DNA from: Psychrobacter sp. Choline-02u-9
GTDB lineage: Bacteria; Pseudomonadota; Gammaproteobacteria; Pseudomonadales; Moraxellaceae
Length of the DNA stretch: 64,000 nucleotides
Direction: 5' to 3'
Assembly (NCBI RefSeq): GCF_002836505.1
Contig: NZ_PJBF01000059.1
Location: 186,001-250,000 of the forward strand
Both the position numbers and the translations under genes were made by a program. Under the pieces are notes generated by a model that worked only from the letters and a program-made list of their open reading frames with translations, ran no database searches and had not been told where the DNA came from. Positions 37,258 to 46,781 of this stretch are shown here, in pieces (the stretch's first letter is position 1; each line of letters starts with the position of its first letter).

Positions 37258-37383
37258 ATTGCATTGGGACAAGATTGCATTAGAACAAGAATACAAGAGT
37301 AAAAAATACAATAACTATTATCAAAGCATCGATAAGTATTGAAAAACCAGTCAGTTGAAACACTAAAATAAGGAGCAGGAGCA

Positions 37384-37920
37384 ATGTCAGAATCGATACA
37401 AATGGATAGAGGGAATTTTGTCACTTGTGATCTATTGGATGCCAATCCTGAGTCGCAAGTATGCTTACCAAATATCGAAGGTAAGTCATTCCGTCAGTTT
37501 GGTGCGAAAGACAAATTCTGCGGTGAAATCGTGACGGTTAAGTGTTTTGAAGACAATAGCTGTGTTAAATCTCTATTGAATAGCGATGGCAAGGACAAAG
37601 AAGGCAATGGCAAAGTGTTGGTCGTTGATGGCGGCGGCTCTATGCGCTGTGCATTACTAGGTGATATGATTGCACAATCAGCTATCGACAACGGCTGGGC
37701 TGGAGTTATTGTATATGGTTGTGTCCGCGATGTTGATGACATGGCAGAGATGGATCTTGGCGTGATGGCGCTTGGTTGTATCCCGCGCAAATCAACTCGC
37801 CGTGATGAAGGTCAAACGGATATCGAAATCAGCTTCGGTGATTTAACGTTGAACTCGGGTATGTTTGTTTATGCTGATAATAATGGCATTATCGTTAATG
37901 ATAAACCACTTATCAGCTGA
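37384..37920 (+). CDS. rraA: RraA-family protein
   Basis: 178 residues. The family includes RraA, which inhibits RNase E, and metal-dependent 4-hydroxy-4-methyl-2-oxoglutarate aldolases; sequence alone does not always separate them. Conserved parts seen are TCDLLDANPE, the central GGSMRCALLGDMIA, IVYGCVRDVDDMAEMDLGVMALG and the C-terminal YADNNGIIV. The GDM...R-D residues needed for metal and substrate binding in the aldolases appear present. ATG 37384 follows AAGGAGCAGGAGCA. It lies 126 bases after the miniature element, so its promoter may be close to or within that element. Confidence 0.85.
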   Translation: MSESIQMDRGNFVTCDLLDANPESQVCLPNIEGKSFRQFGAKDKFCGEIVTVKCFEDNSCVKSLLNSDGKDKEGNGKVLVVDGGGSMRCALLGDMIAQSAIDNGWAGVIVYGCVRDVDDMAEMDLGVMALGCIPRKSTRRDEGQTDIEISFGDLTLNSGMFVYADNNGIIVNDKPLIS

Positions 37921-37983
37921 AGTTTTAGGCTTGGCTTGATTAGCAAAAATGAAAACCTCAGCTGATAAGTTGGGGTTTTTTGT
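37908..37983 (+). terminator. rraA terminator with a competing longer hairpin
   Basis: The terminator proper is AAAACCTCA (37952-37960), loop GCTGATAAG, then TGGGGTTTT (37971-37979) and TTT. The segment 37952-37970 is also complementary at 18 of 19 positions to 37908-37926, which covers the last codons and the stop of rraA. The two structures share the left arm and cannot form together. Confidence 0.75.
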
Positions 37984-38137
37984 TATGTAATGACAGTTAA
38001 AGCGCAATAATCATTGTTAACACTCAATCATTAGTGAGTAAACTCTTAAGTGACAAACCGTTACGGCATAAGTTTTGGTAATTGCTCAAATATTCGTATA
38101 ATAGCTTTCTGACTCCTTAACTTTGATTCTACTCTTT

Positions 38138-41100
38138 ATGCCTATTACTGCTCTGACTGACGCGTTTGACCCTATTAACCAGCAGTTGTTTCCTATCCAA
38201 AATGCCGAGCGGCGTTGGCTAGCGCCTGTCCATGGTGCGGTCAGCAGTTTATGGTTGGCAAGCTTGGTGCAAACACCTATGTGGAATGTTGCCGAGCGCC
38301 TAAAAGTTGTGGTGGCACGTGACCAAAACCAACTCAATCAAATAGAGACTGAGCTGGCATTTTGCGGAGTCGATGCTTATGTGTTCCCTGACTGGGAGAC
38401 ACTGACTTATGATGAGCTATCTCCGCATCAAGACATCGTTAGCGAACGTATCAATCTGTTGACGGATATGCCAAAAACGGGCGTGCTGCTTATTTCGATA
38501 CAAGCCCTCATGCATCGCGTCGCACCGCCAAGTTGGTTAATTGGACAGCATTTTGATTTGAGTGTCGGCGATCGTTTTGATATCAATACCCAGCGAGGGC
38601 TACTGGCAAAGGCTGGTTATCGCGCGGTTGAAAATGTCTTTGAACCAGGTGAGTTTGCAGTACGTGGCAGTATTATTGATATTTTTGCCATGGGTCAGCC
38701 TTTTCCGCTACGTTTAGACTTGTTCGATGATGAAATCGAAACGATTCGCTTTTTTCATCCTCAAACGCAACGTACATTGACTGCCGATGATTTGAAGGCG
38801 ATGTTGACGGGCAACGATACCAGTATGGCGAAAGAGTCATTGTCACTGCTTCACAAGATGCCAGATATCTCTAAACCTATCGACCAATTTCAAATTTTGC
38901 CCGCAAAAGAGTTCCCGCTCGATGAAGGGCGTGAGACGTTCCGCACGAACTTTGCTGCGATGTTCCCTAATACCAGTAGCCGTAAGTCTGAGCTGCACAA
39001 AGACGTAATGGCAGGAATTGCCAGTAGCGGATTAGAGTATTATCAGCCGCTATTTTTTAACTTAAAAGATTGGGAGGCAGAGAGTAGCTTATTTTCCTAT
39101 TTACCAAGCGATGCATTATTTATCACCGATGAATTAATCAATGAAAAACAAGCTGATTACTGGTCACAAATCCAGCGCCGCTACGAAGAGCGTCGACATG
39201 ATATTGATAAGCCTATCGTAGAGCCAGCAATGCTGTATCTATTATCTAACGCGCTTAACGAACAGCTAAACCAGTATCCACGAGTAATATTAAGTGCTCG
39301 TGATGAACTGGCTACGATGAATGATGTGGAAGCACCAGAAAGTACAGATGCCTCACAAATACCATTGCCATCGAGTGTCACTAAACAACAAGGACTGGTG
39401 ACATTAAGTGCTCAAGAGCCTCCCCAATTAGCAGTCAATCATCAAAAGTCTGAACCATTATCAGAATTGCTCGACTTCTTGGATACGCAATCGAAGACTA
39501 CAACACCCGTATTAATCGTTGCAGAAACCGCAGGCCGTCGTGAGATTCTAATCGAACTGTTCAAAGGCAAGATTGATATCAAGGCGTATGATAGCTTTGA
39601 GGCATTTTTAGCCGCAGATAAAACCAGCGCTATTGATAACAGTCATCTACCACATGTCGGTCTGACCGTAGCGCCAATTGAGCGCGGTGTCTATGTGCCT
39701 GAGCGCTTGGTGTTGATTAGTGAGACGCAGCTGTTTGGTCGTCAAGTTTTACAGACACGCCGTCGTCGCCAAAGCGGGGTATCAGAAGAATTCTTGGTTA
39801 AGAGCGTCACTGAAATAACAGATGGTAGTCCAGTGGTGCATATTGAGCATGGTATCGGTCGTTATAATGGCTTGATTACCTTAGATGTGGGCGATGGTGA
39901 GCAAGAATTTATCCATTTAAAATATTCTGATGACGCTAGTATCTATGTGCCAGTTGCCAATTTGCAAATGATTAGTCGCTATAGTGGCGGTGATCCAGCG
40001 TTAGCACCGCTACATAAGATTGGTAGTGGCAAATGGGACCGAGCCAAGCAAAAAGCATTGGAGCAAATTCATGACGTCGCTGCTGAATTGCTCAATATGC
40101 AGGCAAGACGTGAGGCCAAAGTTGGCATTCATTTCAAGATAGACCCATCACAGTATGAGCTATTCGCCAGTCAATTTGCCTTTGAAGAAACCGCCGACCA
40201 AGCCAATGCCATTCATGCAGTAATGGAAGACATGAGACAAAACCAGCCGATGGATCGTCTCATTTGCGGCGATGTTGGTTTTGGTAAAACAGAAGTCGCG
40301 ATGCGAGCCGCGTTTATTGCCGTTAGTGCTGGCTATCAGGTTGCCGTACTGGTGCCTACCACATTGCTTGCCGGTCAGCATGAAGACAACTTCCGAGATC
40401 GTTTTGCCGATTGGCCAGTTCGCATTGAAAGCTTATCGCGCTTTGGCGGCAAAAAACATCAAGAAATGGTATTGGCTGATTTGGCCGCTGGTAAAGTGGA
40501 TATTGTCATTGGTACTCATAAACTGCTACAACCAGATGTGAAATTTGCCAACCTTGGCCTGATGATTGTTGATGAAGAGCATCGCTTTGGAGTGCGTCAT
40601 AAAGAGCGTATCAAGGCCATCCAAACAGATGTGGATAGCATGTCTATGACGGCGACTCCGATCCCTAGAACGCTTAATATGGCGCTCTCAGGTATGCGCG
40701 ATATGTCGATTATCGCCACACCGCCTGCACGACGACTTGCCATCAAAACCTTTGTAATGCAAAAGACAGAAGCTTTGATGAAAGAAGCTATATTACGTGA
40801 GCTGTTACGTGGTGGGCAGGTCTATCTGCTACATAATGATGTTGCCAGTATTGAGCGTATGGCAGAGACTATTCGTGACCTAGTGCCAGAAGCGCGAGTA
40901 GGAGTAGCTCATGGGCAGATGCAAGAGCGTCAGCTTGAGCAGATCATGCAGCAGTTTTATCATAAAAAATTCAACGTGTTGGTTTGCTCTACCATTATCG
41001 AGACAGGTATTGATGTGCCCAATGCCAATACGATTATCATTGAACGTGCAGATAAGTTTGGTCTTGCGCAATTACATCAGCTGCGTGGCCGAGTAGGACG

Positions 41101-41848
41101 TAGTCATCATCAAGCATATTGCTACTTACTAGTGCCTTCTCTGAAAGGCCTCAAAGGTGATGCCAAACGCCGTTTGCATGCGATTGAACGCGCCAATACG
41201 TTAGGTGCAGGTTTTATGCTGGCAAGTGAGGATTTAGAGATTCGCGGTGCAGGGGAGATATTGGGTAAGCAGCAAAGTGGTAATATGCAGGCGATTGGTT
41301 TTAGCTTATACATGGATATGCTTGAGCGTGCGACTAAAGCCATTAAAGCTGGCAAGGAGCCTGATTTAAATACACCATTGTCGTTGACCAGTGAAATCAA
41401 TCTACATAGCTCTGCTCTCATTCCAGAGGAGTATCTACATGACGTGCATCAGCGCTTATTGTTCTATAAGCGTATTAGCAATACCGATGATAAAGAGGCA
41501 TTAACGGATATTCGCACTGAAATGATAGACCGCTTTGGGGCACTGCCAGATCAAACCAAGCAATTATTCGCCATTCATGGATTACGTTTACAAGCAGAGC
41601 CACTGAAGATCAATAAAATTGATGCCAATAGTAGTAGTATGACGCTGGAATTTGCGCCAGATACTCCCGTTGATGCGTTAGCGATTATTAAATTGATCCA
41701 ATCAAATGGTCAGCATTATCGTATGAATGGCGCATCTGGTATCCGTTACCAAAATAGCGATAAACTGGCCACACCGCAACAGCGCGTAACGGTCATACAA
41801 GAGCTGCTGCGCTATTTTAGCGAGCACATGGTGACAGAGCCTGCTTAG
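38138..41848 (+). CDS. mfd: Transcription-repair coupling factor
   Basis: 1236 residues from ATG 38138; the longer frame starts at TTG 38123. It removes stalled RNA polymerase from lesions and recruits UvrA. The N-terminal UvrB-like module (1-~330) is followed by an RNAP-interacting domain (VHIEHGIGRYNGL, about 570). The RecG-like translocase has Walker A GDVGFGKTEVA (711-721), DEEH (812-815), TATPIPRTL and QLRGRVGRS. The C-terminal TRCF domain is present. E. coli Mfd is 1148 residues; the extra length lies in a polar linker at about 395-450. The start lacks a clear SD. Confidence 0.96.
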   Translation: MPITALTDAFDPINQQLFPIQNAERRWLAPVHGAVSSLWLASLVQTPMWNVAERLKVVVARDQNQLNQIETELAFCGVDAYVFPDWETLTYDELSPHQDIVSERINLLTDMPKTGVLLISIQALMHRVAPPSWLIGQHFDLSVGDRFDINTQRGLLAKAGYRAVENVFEPGEFAVRGSIIDIFAMGQPFPLRLDLFDDEIETIRFFHPQTQRTLTADDLKAMLTGNDTSMAKESLSLLHKMPDISKPIDQFQILPAKEFPLDEGRETFRTNFAAMFPNTSSRKSELHKDVMAGIASSGLEYYQPLFFNLKDWEAESSLFSYLPSDALFITDELINEKQADYWSQIQRRYEERRHDIDKPIVEPAMLYLLSNALNEQLNQYPRVILSARDELATMNDVEAPESTDASQIPLPSSVTKQQGLVTLSAQEPPQLAVNHQKSEPLSELLDFLDTQSKTTTPVLIVAETAGRREILIELFKGKIDIKAYDSFEAFLAADKTSAIDNSHLPHVGLTVAPIERGVYVPERLVLISETQLFGRQVLQTRRRRQSGVSEEFLVKSVTEITDGSPVVHIEHGIGRYNGLITLDVGDGEQEFIHLKYSDDASIYVPVANLQMISRYSGGDPALAPLHKIGSGKWDRAKQKALEQIHDVAAELLNMQARREAKVGIHFKIDPSQYELFASQFAFEETADQANAIHAVMEDMRQNQPMDRLICGDVGFGKTEVAMRAAFIAVSAGYQVAVLVPTTLLAGQHEDNFRDRFADWPVRIESLSRFGGKKHQEMVLADLAAGKVDIVIGTHKLLQPDVKFANLGLMIVDEEHRFGVRHKERIKAIQTDVDSMSMTATPIPRTLNMALSGMRDMSIIATPPARRLAIKTFVMQKTEALMKEAILRELLRGGQVYLLHNDVASIERMAETIRDLVPEARVGVAHGQMQERQLEQIMQQFYHKKFNVLVCSTIIETGIDVPNANTIIIERADKFGLAQLHQLRGRVGRSHHQAYCYLLVPSLKGLKGDAKRRLHAIERANTLGAGFMLASEDLEIRGAGEILGKQQSGNMQAIGFSLYMDMLERATKAIKAGKEPDLNTPLSLTSEINLHSSALIPEEYLHDVHQRLLFYKRISNTDDKEALTDIRTEMIDRFGALPDQTKQLFAIHGLRLQAEPLKINKIDANSSSMTLEFAPDTPVDALAIIKLIQSNGQHYRMNGASGIRYQNSDKLATPQQRVTVIQELLRYFSEHMVTEPA

Positions 41849-41903
41849 TACATGGCTAGATATCAGTAGGCTCAGTAGTCATATTAAACCAATAAATTAT
41901 GGT

Positions 41904-41937
41904 GCTATTTTATCAACCCGATAACTGATAAAATAGC
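41904..41937 (+). terminator. 12-bp perfect hairpin after mfd
   Basis: GCTATTTTATCA (41904-41915) pairs with TGATAAAATAGC (41926-41937). The T tract is displaced (CTAACTTTTT), so it is a terminator only in a loose sense. Confidence 0.55.
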
Positions 41938-41997
41938 CCAACTAACTTTTTAACCCTCTGTATTTTATTTGCATTAAACAACAAGAGAACCGTCATT

Positions 41998-42429
41998 ATG
42001 TTCCAACTTCATCATAAACTTGCTGCTGATAGTTTTTTAGTGGGGGATTTTCCATTATCCACTTGTCGTTTAATCAATGACTGCCAATTTCCTTGGCTGA
42101 TATTAGTGCCACGTGTCTCCGGTATCAAAGAGTTATATGAGCTGTCTGAGGCAGATCAAACACAGTTTTTACGAGAGTCCAGCTGGTTGTCGAGTCAGTT
42201 AGCTAAAACCTTTCAAGCTGATAAAATGAATGTGGCCGCTCTTGGTAATCAAGTGCCACAACTTCACTTTCATCACATTGTCCGTTATCAAAATGATATG
42301 CAATGGCCAAACCCAGTATGGGGTGTACCAGCTGTGCCATATACCAAAGAAGTGTTGGCGCAAATGCAGCAGACATTGATGATGGCGCTACGTGGTCATC
42401 ACCAAATGCCGTTTGATTGGCAAATGTAA
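41998..42429 (+). CDS. HIT-family nucleotide-binding protein
   Basis: 143 residues. The histidine-triad region is PQLHFHHIVR, the variant His-x-His-His form common in proteobacterial Ap4A-hydrolase-like HIT proteins. CQFPWLILVPRV is the other conserved block. It probably hydrolyses nucleotide phosphoramidates or dinucleotides; the substrate is not assigned. ATG 41998 has AAGAGAACCGTCATT upstream. It is followed by an excellent terminator. Confidence 0.85.
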   Translation: MFQLHHKLAADSFLVGDFPLSTCRLINDCQFPWLILVPRVSGIKELYELSEADQTQFLRESSWLSSQLAKTFQADKMNVAALGNQVPQLHFHHIVRYQNDMQWPNPVWGVPAVPYTKEVLAQMQQTLMMALRGHHQMPFDWQM

Positions 42430-42483
42430 TTATCATTCTATTTTGCCTTCAATAAGAATAGATTGAACCTTAATTTTATATGT

Positions 42484-42530
42484 AAAAAGAGAGGCCAGAT
42501 ACTTAAATATATCTGGCCTCTCTTTTTATT
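42484..42530 (+). terminator. Strong 18-bp-stem terminator after the HIT gene
   Basis: The left arm 42484-42501 (AAAAAGAGAGGCCAGATA) pairs perfectly with 42510-42527, with an 8-base loop and a T tract. The rest of the 311-base gap to the cyclase gene (42430-42740) is AT-rich with no recognisable gene. Confidence 0.93.
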
Positions 42531-42740
42531 TAAATGTGGATAAAAACTATAAAACAGTGAATAAACTAGACAAAAGGTCGCCTTATAGTCATCAGTAACC
42601 TTGTTTAAACTTATTTCAAAAGTATAATATATTATTAAATATATCTTATGATAAATCGTCATAAGGACAAATAACGTACATATGTTAGTGTAGTATGCCT
42701 TTGTCTCTCAGATAGCTCACCTTATTTAAGTGAATCTCAT

Positions 42741-44162
42741 ATGACCTTCTCAGAGACATTCAAACCAAAGTCGCCGCTGAAAGATGCTGGAGTTTGTCGT
42801 TTCGATTATCCAGAAGTCTTCGTTTTAATAATGACGGTTGTTTTGCATGCTATATATTACGACTTCCGTTCTATCTCAATGGCACTATTGGTTATTATTA
42901 CATTGCCAAGTCTCCTGATCCTGATATATAACTACCGACGTCAGACCAGCTTTTGGACGTCTAATATCGTTATTATTCTATTATCGGTTGTCATTGGCTC
43001 CCTACCATGCTGTACGGTCATATCAATCAGCTTGGCTGCTTTGATTGGTGTACGTATCATTCTTAGCCGACCTGAGAATCACCTCAGACTGTTATCTGTA
43101 TCTGTCGTCACTATCATTGTATTTTTCTACGTTAGCACAGTCTTAAATGCGAATAGTATGGATTTTGATGAAGGCTTATTACCATTGATAGTAATGGTGG
43201 CAAGTTTAGGGGTTATTTTGTATCAGTTCTGGCGTATGTATCAAGAATACATTGGTTATAAGGCTTCTGCTTATAAGGCAGGGGGACGCCTAAGCACGAT
43301 GGTATCAGTGATCAATAAGCTTACCCGTTTTGTACCCCCACAAATTTGGGAGCCTATTGTCAAATCGGATAGCCCCGTTAGTGTTTCTAATAAACGCGCA
43401 AAAATAACTATCATGTTTTCAGATATTATCGGCTTTACCGAACTGTCTGATAGTCTAAGCTCTGACAACTTGTCAGACATTCTCAATACTTATATGCATT
43501 GTATGACGTCAATCGCTGATAAGCATGGTGCAGTGCTTGATAAGTTTATTGGTGATGGCATGGTATGTTTTTTTGGTGAGCCTAATAGTCGCGGCTCGCG
43601 TCAAGATGCATTAGATTGTGTGGCGATGGCAATTGATATGCGCCGAGAAATGCGTACCTTACGCCAAAAATGGCGGTTGATGGGGTTTGAAGGTTTATAT
43701 ATACGTGTTGGTATCACCACTGGCTACTGTCACGTTGGCAATTTTGGTAGTAATAGTCGATTAAGCTATACCATCATTGGCAAAGAAGCCAACCTAGCTT
43801 CTAGGCTTGAGTCCTGTGCGGGCAAAGATCAGATATTGGTCAGTGAAAGCACTTACGATTATATTTGCCATAATTATGAATGCGAACACGTTGCCGCATT
43901 TTGCTTGAAAGGTATTGATGAAAAGATCGATGCATGGCAAGTACTTGACCCTAGTGCCAGTACAGGTCATTTATCTAAATGGGTCGACCACACATTACCT
44001 GGTTTCAATTTGCATTTGAATTTCAAAGATATGAAAGACAATGATTATCAAGATATTAGAGCTCGTTTAAATTTTGCGCTGGAACGCATAGAGCAAGAGG
44101 AAGAAAAAGTAGTAAAGGACATAGCCGCAGAAAGTAAGCGTGAGAATGCCAATCGCAAGTAA
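42741..44162 (+). CDS. Membrane-bound class III adenylate/guanylate cyclase (CyaB/MASE2-like)
   Basis: 473 residues. The N-terminal ~180 residues contain five to six hydrophobic helices (HAIYYDF, SISMALLVIITLPSLLILIY, LLPLIVMVASLGVIL), like the MASE2 sensor of Pseudomonas CyaB (about 463 residues). The cyclase domain follows. Metal-binding Asp residues are D228 (FSDIIGF) and D272 (KFIGDGM). K268 and the Thr in SYTIIGKEANLASRLE suggest ATP specificity, with Asn and Arg as transition-state residues. A charged helical C-terminus ends the protein. It probably makes cAMP in response to a membrane signal. It converges on fdx across a shared terminator. Confidence 0.85.
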   Translation: MTFSETFKPKSPLKDAGVCRFDYPEVFVLIMTVVLHAIYYDFRSISMALLVIITLPSLLILIYNYRRQTSFWTSNIVIILLSVVIGSLPCCTVISISLAALIGVRIILSRPENHLRLLSVSVVTIIVFFYVSTVLNANSMDFDEGLLPLIVMVASLGVILYQFWRMYQEYIGYKASAYKAGGRLSTMVSVINKLTRFVPPQIWEPIVKSDSPVSVSNKRAKITIMFSDIIGFTELSDSLSSDNLSDILNTYMHCMTSIADKHGAVLDKFIGDGMVCFFGEPNSRGSRQDALDCVAMAIDMRREMRTLRQKWRLMGFEGLYIRVGITTGYCHVGNFGSNSRLSYTIIGKEANLASRLESCAGKDQILVSESTYDYICHNYECEHVAAFCLKGIDEKIDAWQVLDPSASTGHLSKWVDHTLPGFNLHLNFKDMKDNDYQDIRARLNFALERIEQEEEKVVKDIAAESKRENANRK

Positions 44163-44204
44163 GCGTTAAGTATTTCAAGCTTAATATATTAAAATTATAT
44201 ATAG

Positions 44205-44237
44205 AAAAAGGCCAACTATCATATAGCTGGCCTTTTT
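44205..44237. terminator. Bidirectional terminator between the cyclase gene and fdx
   Basis: AAAAAGGCCA (44205-44214) pairs with TGGCCTTTTT (44228-44237), with an inner CTAT/ATAG extension. Confidence 0.85.
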
Positions 44238-44266
44238 TAATCTTAACTAGAAAGTATCTTCAGTGT

Positions 44267-44605
44267 TTAATGATTTTCTTTAGCGTGATTGAGGGTATAT
44301 TTAGGGACCTCGATGGTCAAGTCTTCATCATCAAGCATGACCTGACAAGATAAACGTGAGTCAGGCTCTAAGCCCCAAGCACGATCAAGTAGATCCGCCT
44401 CGATATCATCCATCTCATCCAAACTGTTGAAACCTTTACGTACTACAACATGACATGTGGTACAAGCTTTTGACATCTCACAAGCATGCTCAATTTTGAT
44501 GCCTTTTTCTAATAGTGCTTTGCATAAGTTTTCACCAGCTTGTAGCTCAACTTCTGCGCCTTCAGGGCAAATTTCGTGGTGGGGTAGTACGGTAACTTTT
44601 GGCAT
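44267..44605 (-). CDS. fdx: ISC-type [2Fe-2S] ferredoxin
   Basis: 112 residues. It donates electrons for Fe-S cluster assembly on IscU. The cluster ligands are C42, C48, C51 and C87 (CEMSKACTTC and LSC), the adrenodoxin-type C-x5-C-x2-C pattern. It is the last gene of the isc operon. ATG 44605 is the only sensible start. The iscX gene, which often follows in enterobacteria, is absent: the next gene is convergent. Confidence 0.95.
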   Translation of the reverse strand: MPKVTVLPHHEICPEGAEVELQAGENLCKALLEKGIKIEHACEMSKACTTCHVVVRKGFNSLDEMDDIEADLLDRAWGLEPDSRLSCQVMLDDEDLTIEVPKYTLNHAKENH

Positions 44606-44691
44606 AAATTATCTGTCCGATGCTAATCAATTTAAAAAATATTAGAAGTTAGCTTAATATGTTAGCTAAGCTATATATGTCGATGTATTTA

Positions 44692-46572
44692 TTACCAGTC
44701 TTTGGCACTAGTACCGGCCATACTGGTCTTGACGCTTTGATTCATAATACGTGCAGCAAAGGCATCACTATGCGGCTTGAGCTGTGCTTGTTGTGCTTCA
44801 ATAAGCGCTAAGTCATCAGTGCTAAGAGAATTACGTAGCGCTTGTATATGCTCTGCTAGTGACTGTTGTTCTTCAGTAGAAAGCAACGCCGCAAATTCGT
44901 TAAGTGCCGACTCTAGGGCAAGTACTTCACGTTCCGCTTCTACTTTTGTCTCAATTAAAGAACGCGCGTTTTTGTCTTCTTCTGCGTGTTTAAACCCTGC
45001 AACAAGCAGCTGTTCTTTCTGCTCATCTGATAGACCATAAGAAGGCACAATCTCGATTTTGCTTTCTGTTTTGGTCGTAGTTTCTTGCGCGCTGACAGTA
45101 AGCTGACCGTTAGCATCAATACTAAAGGTAACTTCGATACGAGCAAACCCAGCTTTCATTGGCGGGATACCATACAGCTCAAAACGTCCAAGAGAACGAC
45201 AGTTTTCTACTGTTTCGCGCTCACCTTGCACGACGTGAATCACCATGCCTGTTTGACCGTCTTGATACGTGGTAAACACTTGACGCTTCTTCACAGGGAT
45301 AGGCGTGTTGCGTGGGATAAGTACTTCAACCAAACCGCCCATGGTCTCAAGACCTAATGATAATGGCGTCACGTCCAATAATAATAAATTATTGTCACTA
45401 TCACCATTAACCAATTGATGAGCAGTCTGGGCAGCGCCTAAGGCAACGACCTCATCTGGATTCAGACGGCAAAGTGGCTGCTTAGCAAAAAAATCAGTCA
45501 CGACTTGCTGCACTGCAGGCATACGAGTCGAACCACCCACTAAGATAACTTCATCTAGATCTGTAGTAGACAGCTTGGCATCGCGTAGGACTTGTTCGCA
45601 CACGCTTAGCGTACGGCGACTGACAGGTTCTACGATAGTTAGTATGTCTGTACGGCTTAATACGCCTTGATAAGACTGACCATTGACAACCACATTGATA
45701 TCTACTTGTTCAGCATCAGTCAGCGCTTGTTTATAAGCTTTTGCTTGTTGAGCTAGTATTGATTTGTCGTGCAGGCTTACGTCTTTTGGATCGATATTTA
45801 ATTGTTTAATAATCCAATTGGTAATAAGACGATCGATATCATCGCCGCCTAGTGCGCTATTACCACCAGTTGCCAACACTTCAAAGACACCGTCGGTAAG
45901 CTTTAAGATAGAAACGTCAAAAGTACCACCGCCCAAATCATAGATTAAGTAATAGCTCTCTTTTTTACTGTCTTCTGATGATTGGTCAAGCCCGTAAGCG
46001 ACCGCAGCGGCCGTTGGTTCATTCAACAAGCGAAGTACGTTGATACCAGCTGCTTGTGCAGCATCTTTGGTTGCTTGACGCTGTGCTTCATCAAAATAAG
46101 CTGGCACGGTAATCACAGCACCCTCGATGCTATCTGCAGGTAAGGCACTTGCTGCACGTTGCTCAAGAGCGGCTAAGATACGCGCTGATACTGCAACAGG
46201 AGAAACCTCACCTTGAGCAGTTACAAAGGCGGGCATATCATCTTTATTACCAGACAGCTCATAAGGATGAGAGAATTTGATATCAGCTTGACTACGACCC
46301 ATAAAACGCTTAGCCGAGACGATCGTATTTTTTGGATCATCCGCTAAATGCGCTAGGGCGTCATAGCCAACCAATGGCATACCAGTAGCTGGATAATAGA
46401 CAACAGACGGTAATAATGTATCTGTCGCTGCGCCTGCCTCTAAGACTTGTGCCTTACCTGAACGCACCACAGCAATCAACGAGCGTGTAGTACCGAGGTC
46501 GATGCCCAAACCAAATTTATGTTGGTGAGGTTGAGCGCTTTGATTGGGTTCAGCAATTTGCATTAAAGACAT
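44692..46572 (-). CDS. hscA: HscA, Hsp70-type Fe-S assembly chaperone
   Basis: 626 residues. It is an ATP-dependent chaperone that acts with HscB on IscU through its LPPVK motif. The Hsp70 ATPase motifs are GIDLGTTRSLIAVV, TVPAYFDEAQRQATKDAA, RLLNEPTAAAVAYGLD and YDLGGGTFDVSIL, followed by a substrate-binding domain and helical lid. The length and the short C-terminus (no DnaK EEVD-like tail) support HscA. ATG 46572 has GAG about 9 bases upstream. A 209-base spacer separates it from hscB, longer than usual. Confidence 0.95.
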   Translation of the reverse strand: MSLMQIAEPNQSAQPHQHKFGLGIDLGTTRSLIAVVRSGKAQVLEAGAATDTLLPSVVYYPATGMPLVGYDALAHLADDPKNTIVSAKRFMGRSQADIKFSHPYELSGNKDDMPAFVTAQGEVSPVAVSARILAALEQRAASALPADSIEGAVITVPAYFDEAQRQATKDAAQAAGINVLRLLNEPTAAAVAYGLDQSSEDSKKESYYLIYDLGGGTFDVSILKLTDGVFEVLATGGNSALGGDDIDRLITNWIIKQLNIDPKDVSLHDKSILAQQAKAYKQALTDAEQVDINVVVNGQSYQGVLSRTDILTIVEPVSRRTLSVCEQVLRDAKLSTTDLDEVILVGGSTRMPAVQQVVTDFFAKQPLCRLNPDEVVALGAAQTAHQLVNGDSDNNLLLLDVTPLSLGLETMGGLVEVLIPRNTPIPVKKRQVFTTYQDGQTGMVIHVVQGERETVENCRSLGRFELYGIPPMKAGFARIEVTFSIDANGQLTVSAQETTTKTESKIEIVPSYGLSDEQKEQLLVAGFKHAEEDKNARSLIETKVEAEREVLALESALNEFAALLSTEEQQSLAEHIQALRNSLSTDDLALIEAQQAQLKPHSDAFAARIMNQSVKTSMAGTSAKDW

Positions 46573-46781
46573 AAGAATAACTCAGAGATAAAATAAATAA
46601 GTGAAATGGAGCAAATATAGCATATGCAGTAAGAGAGTCTAACGTCGGTAATCTCATTCTATGGAATACGGATTCTGACAGTTTGATGCGCTTAGAATCA
46701 AAGATTATACGGTATCACGGTCACTATTTTAACCAAATATATAGAATTTAGCTTGTTAGTGAGGGCCATAACCACAGATAT

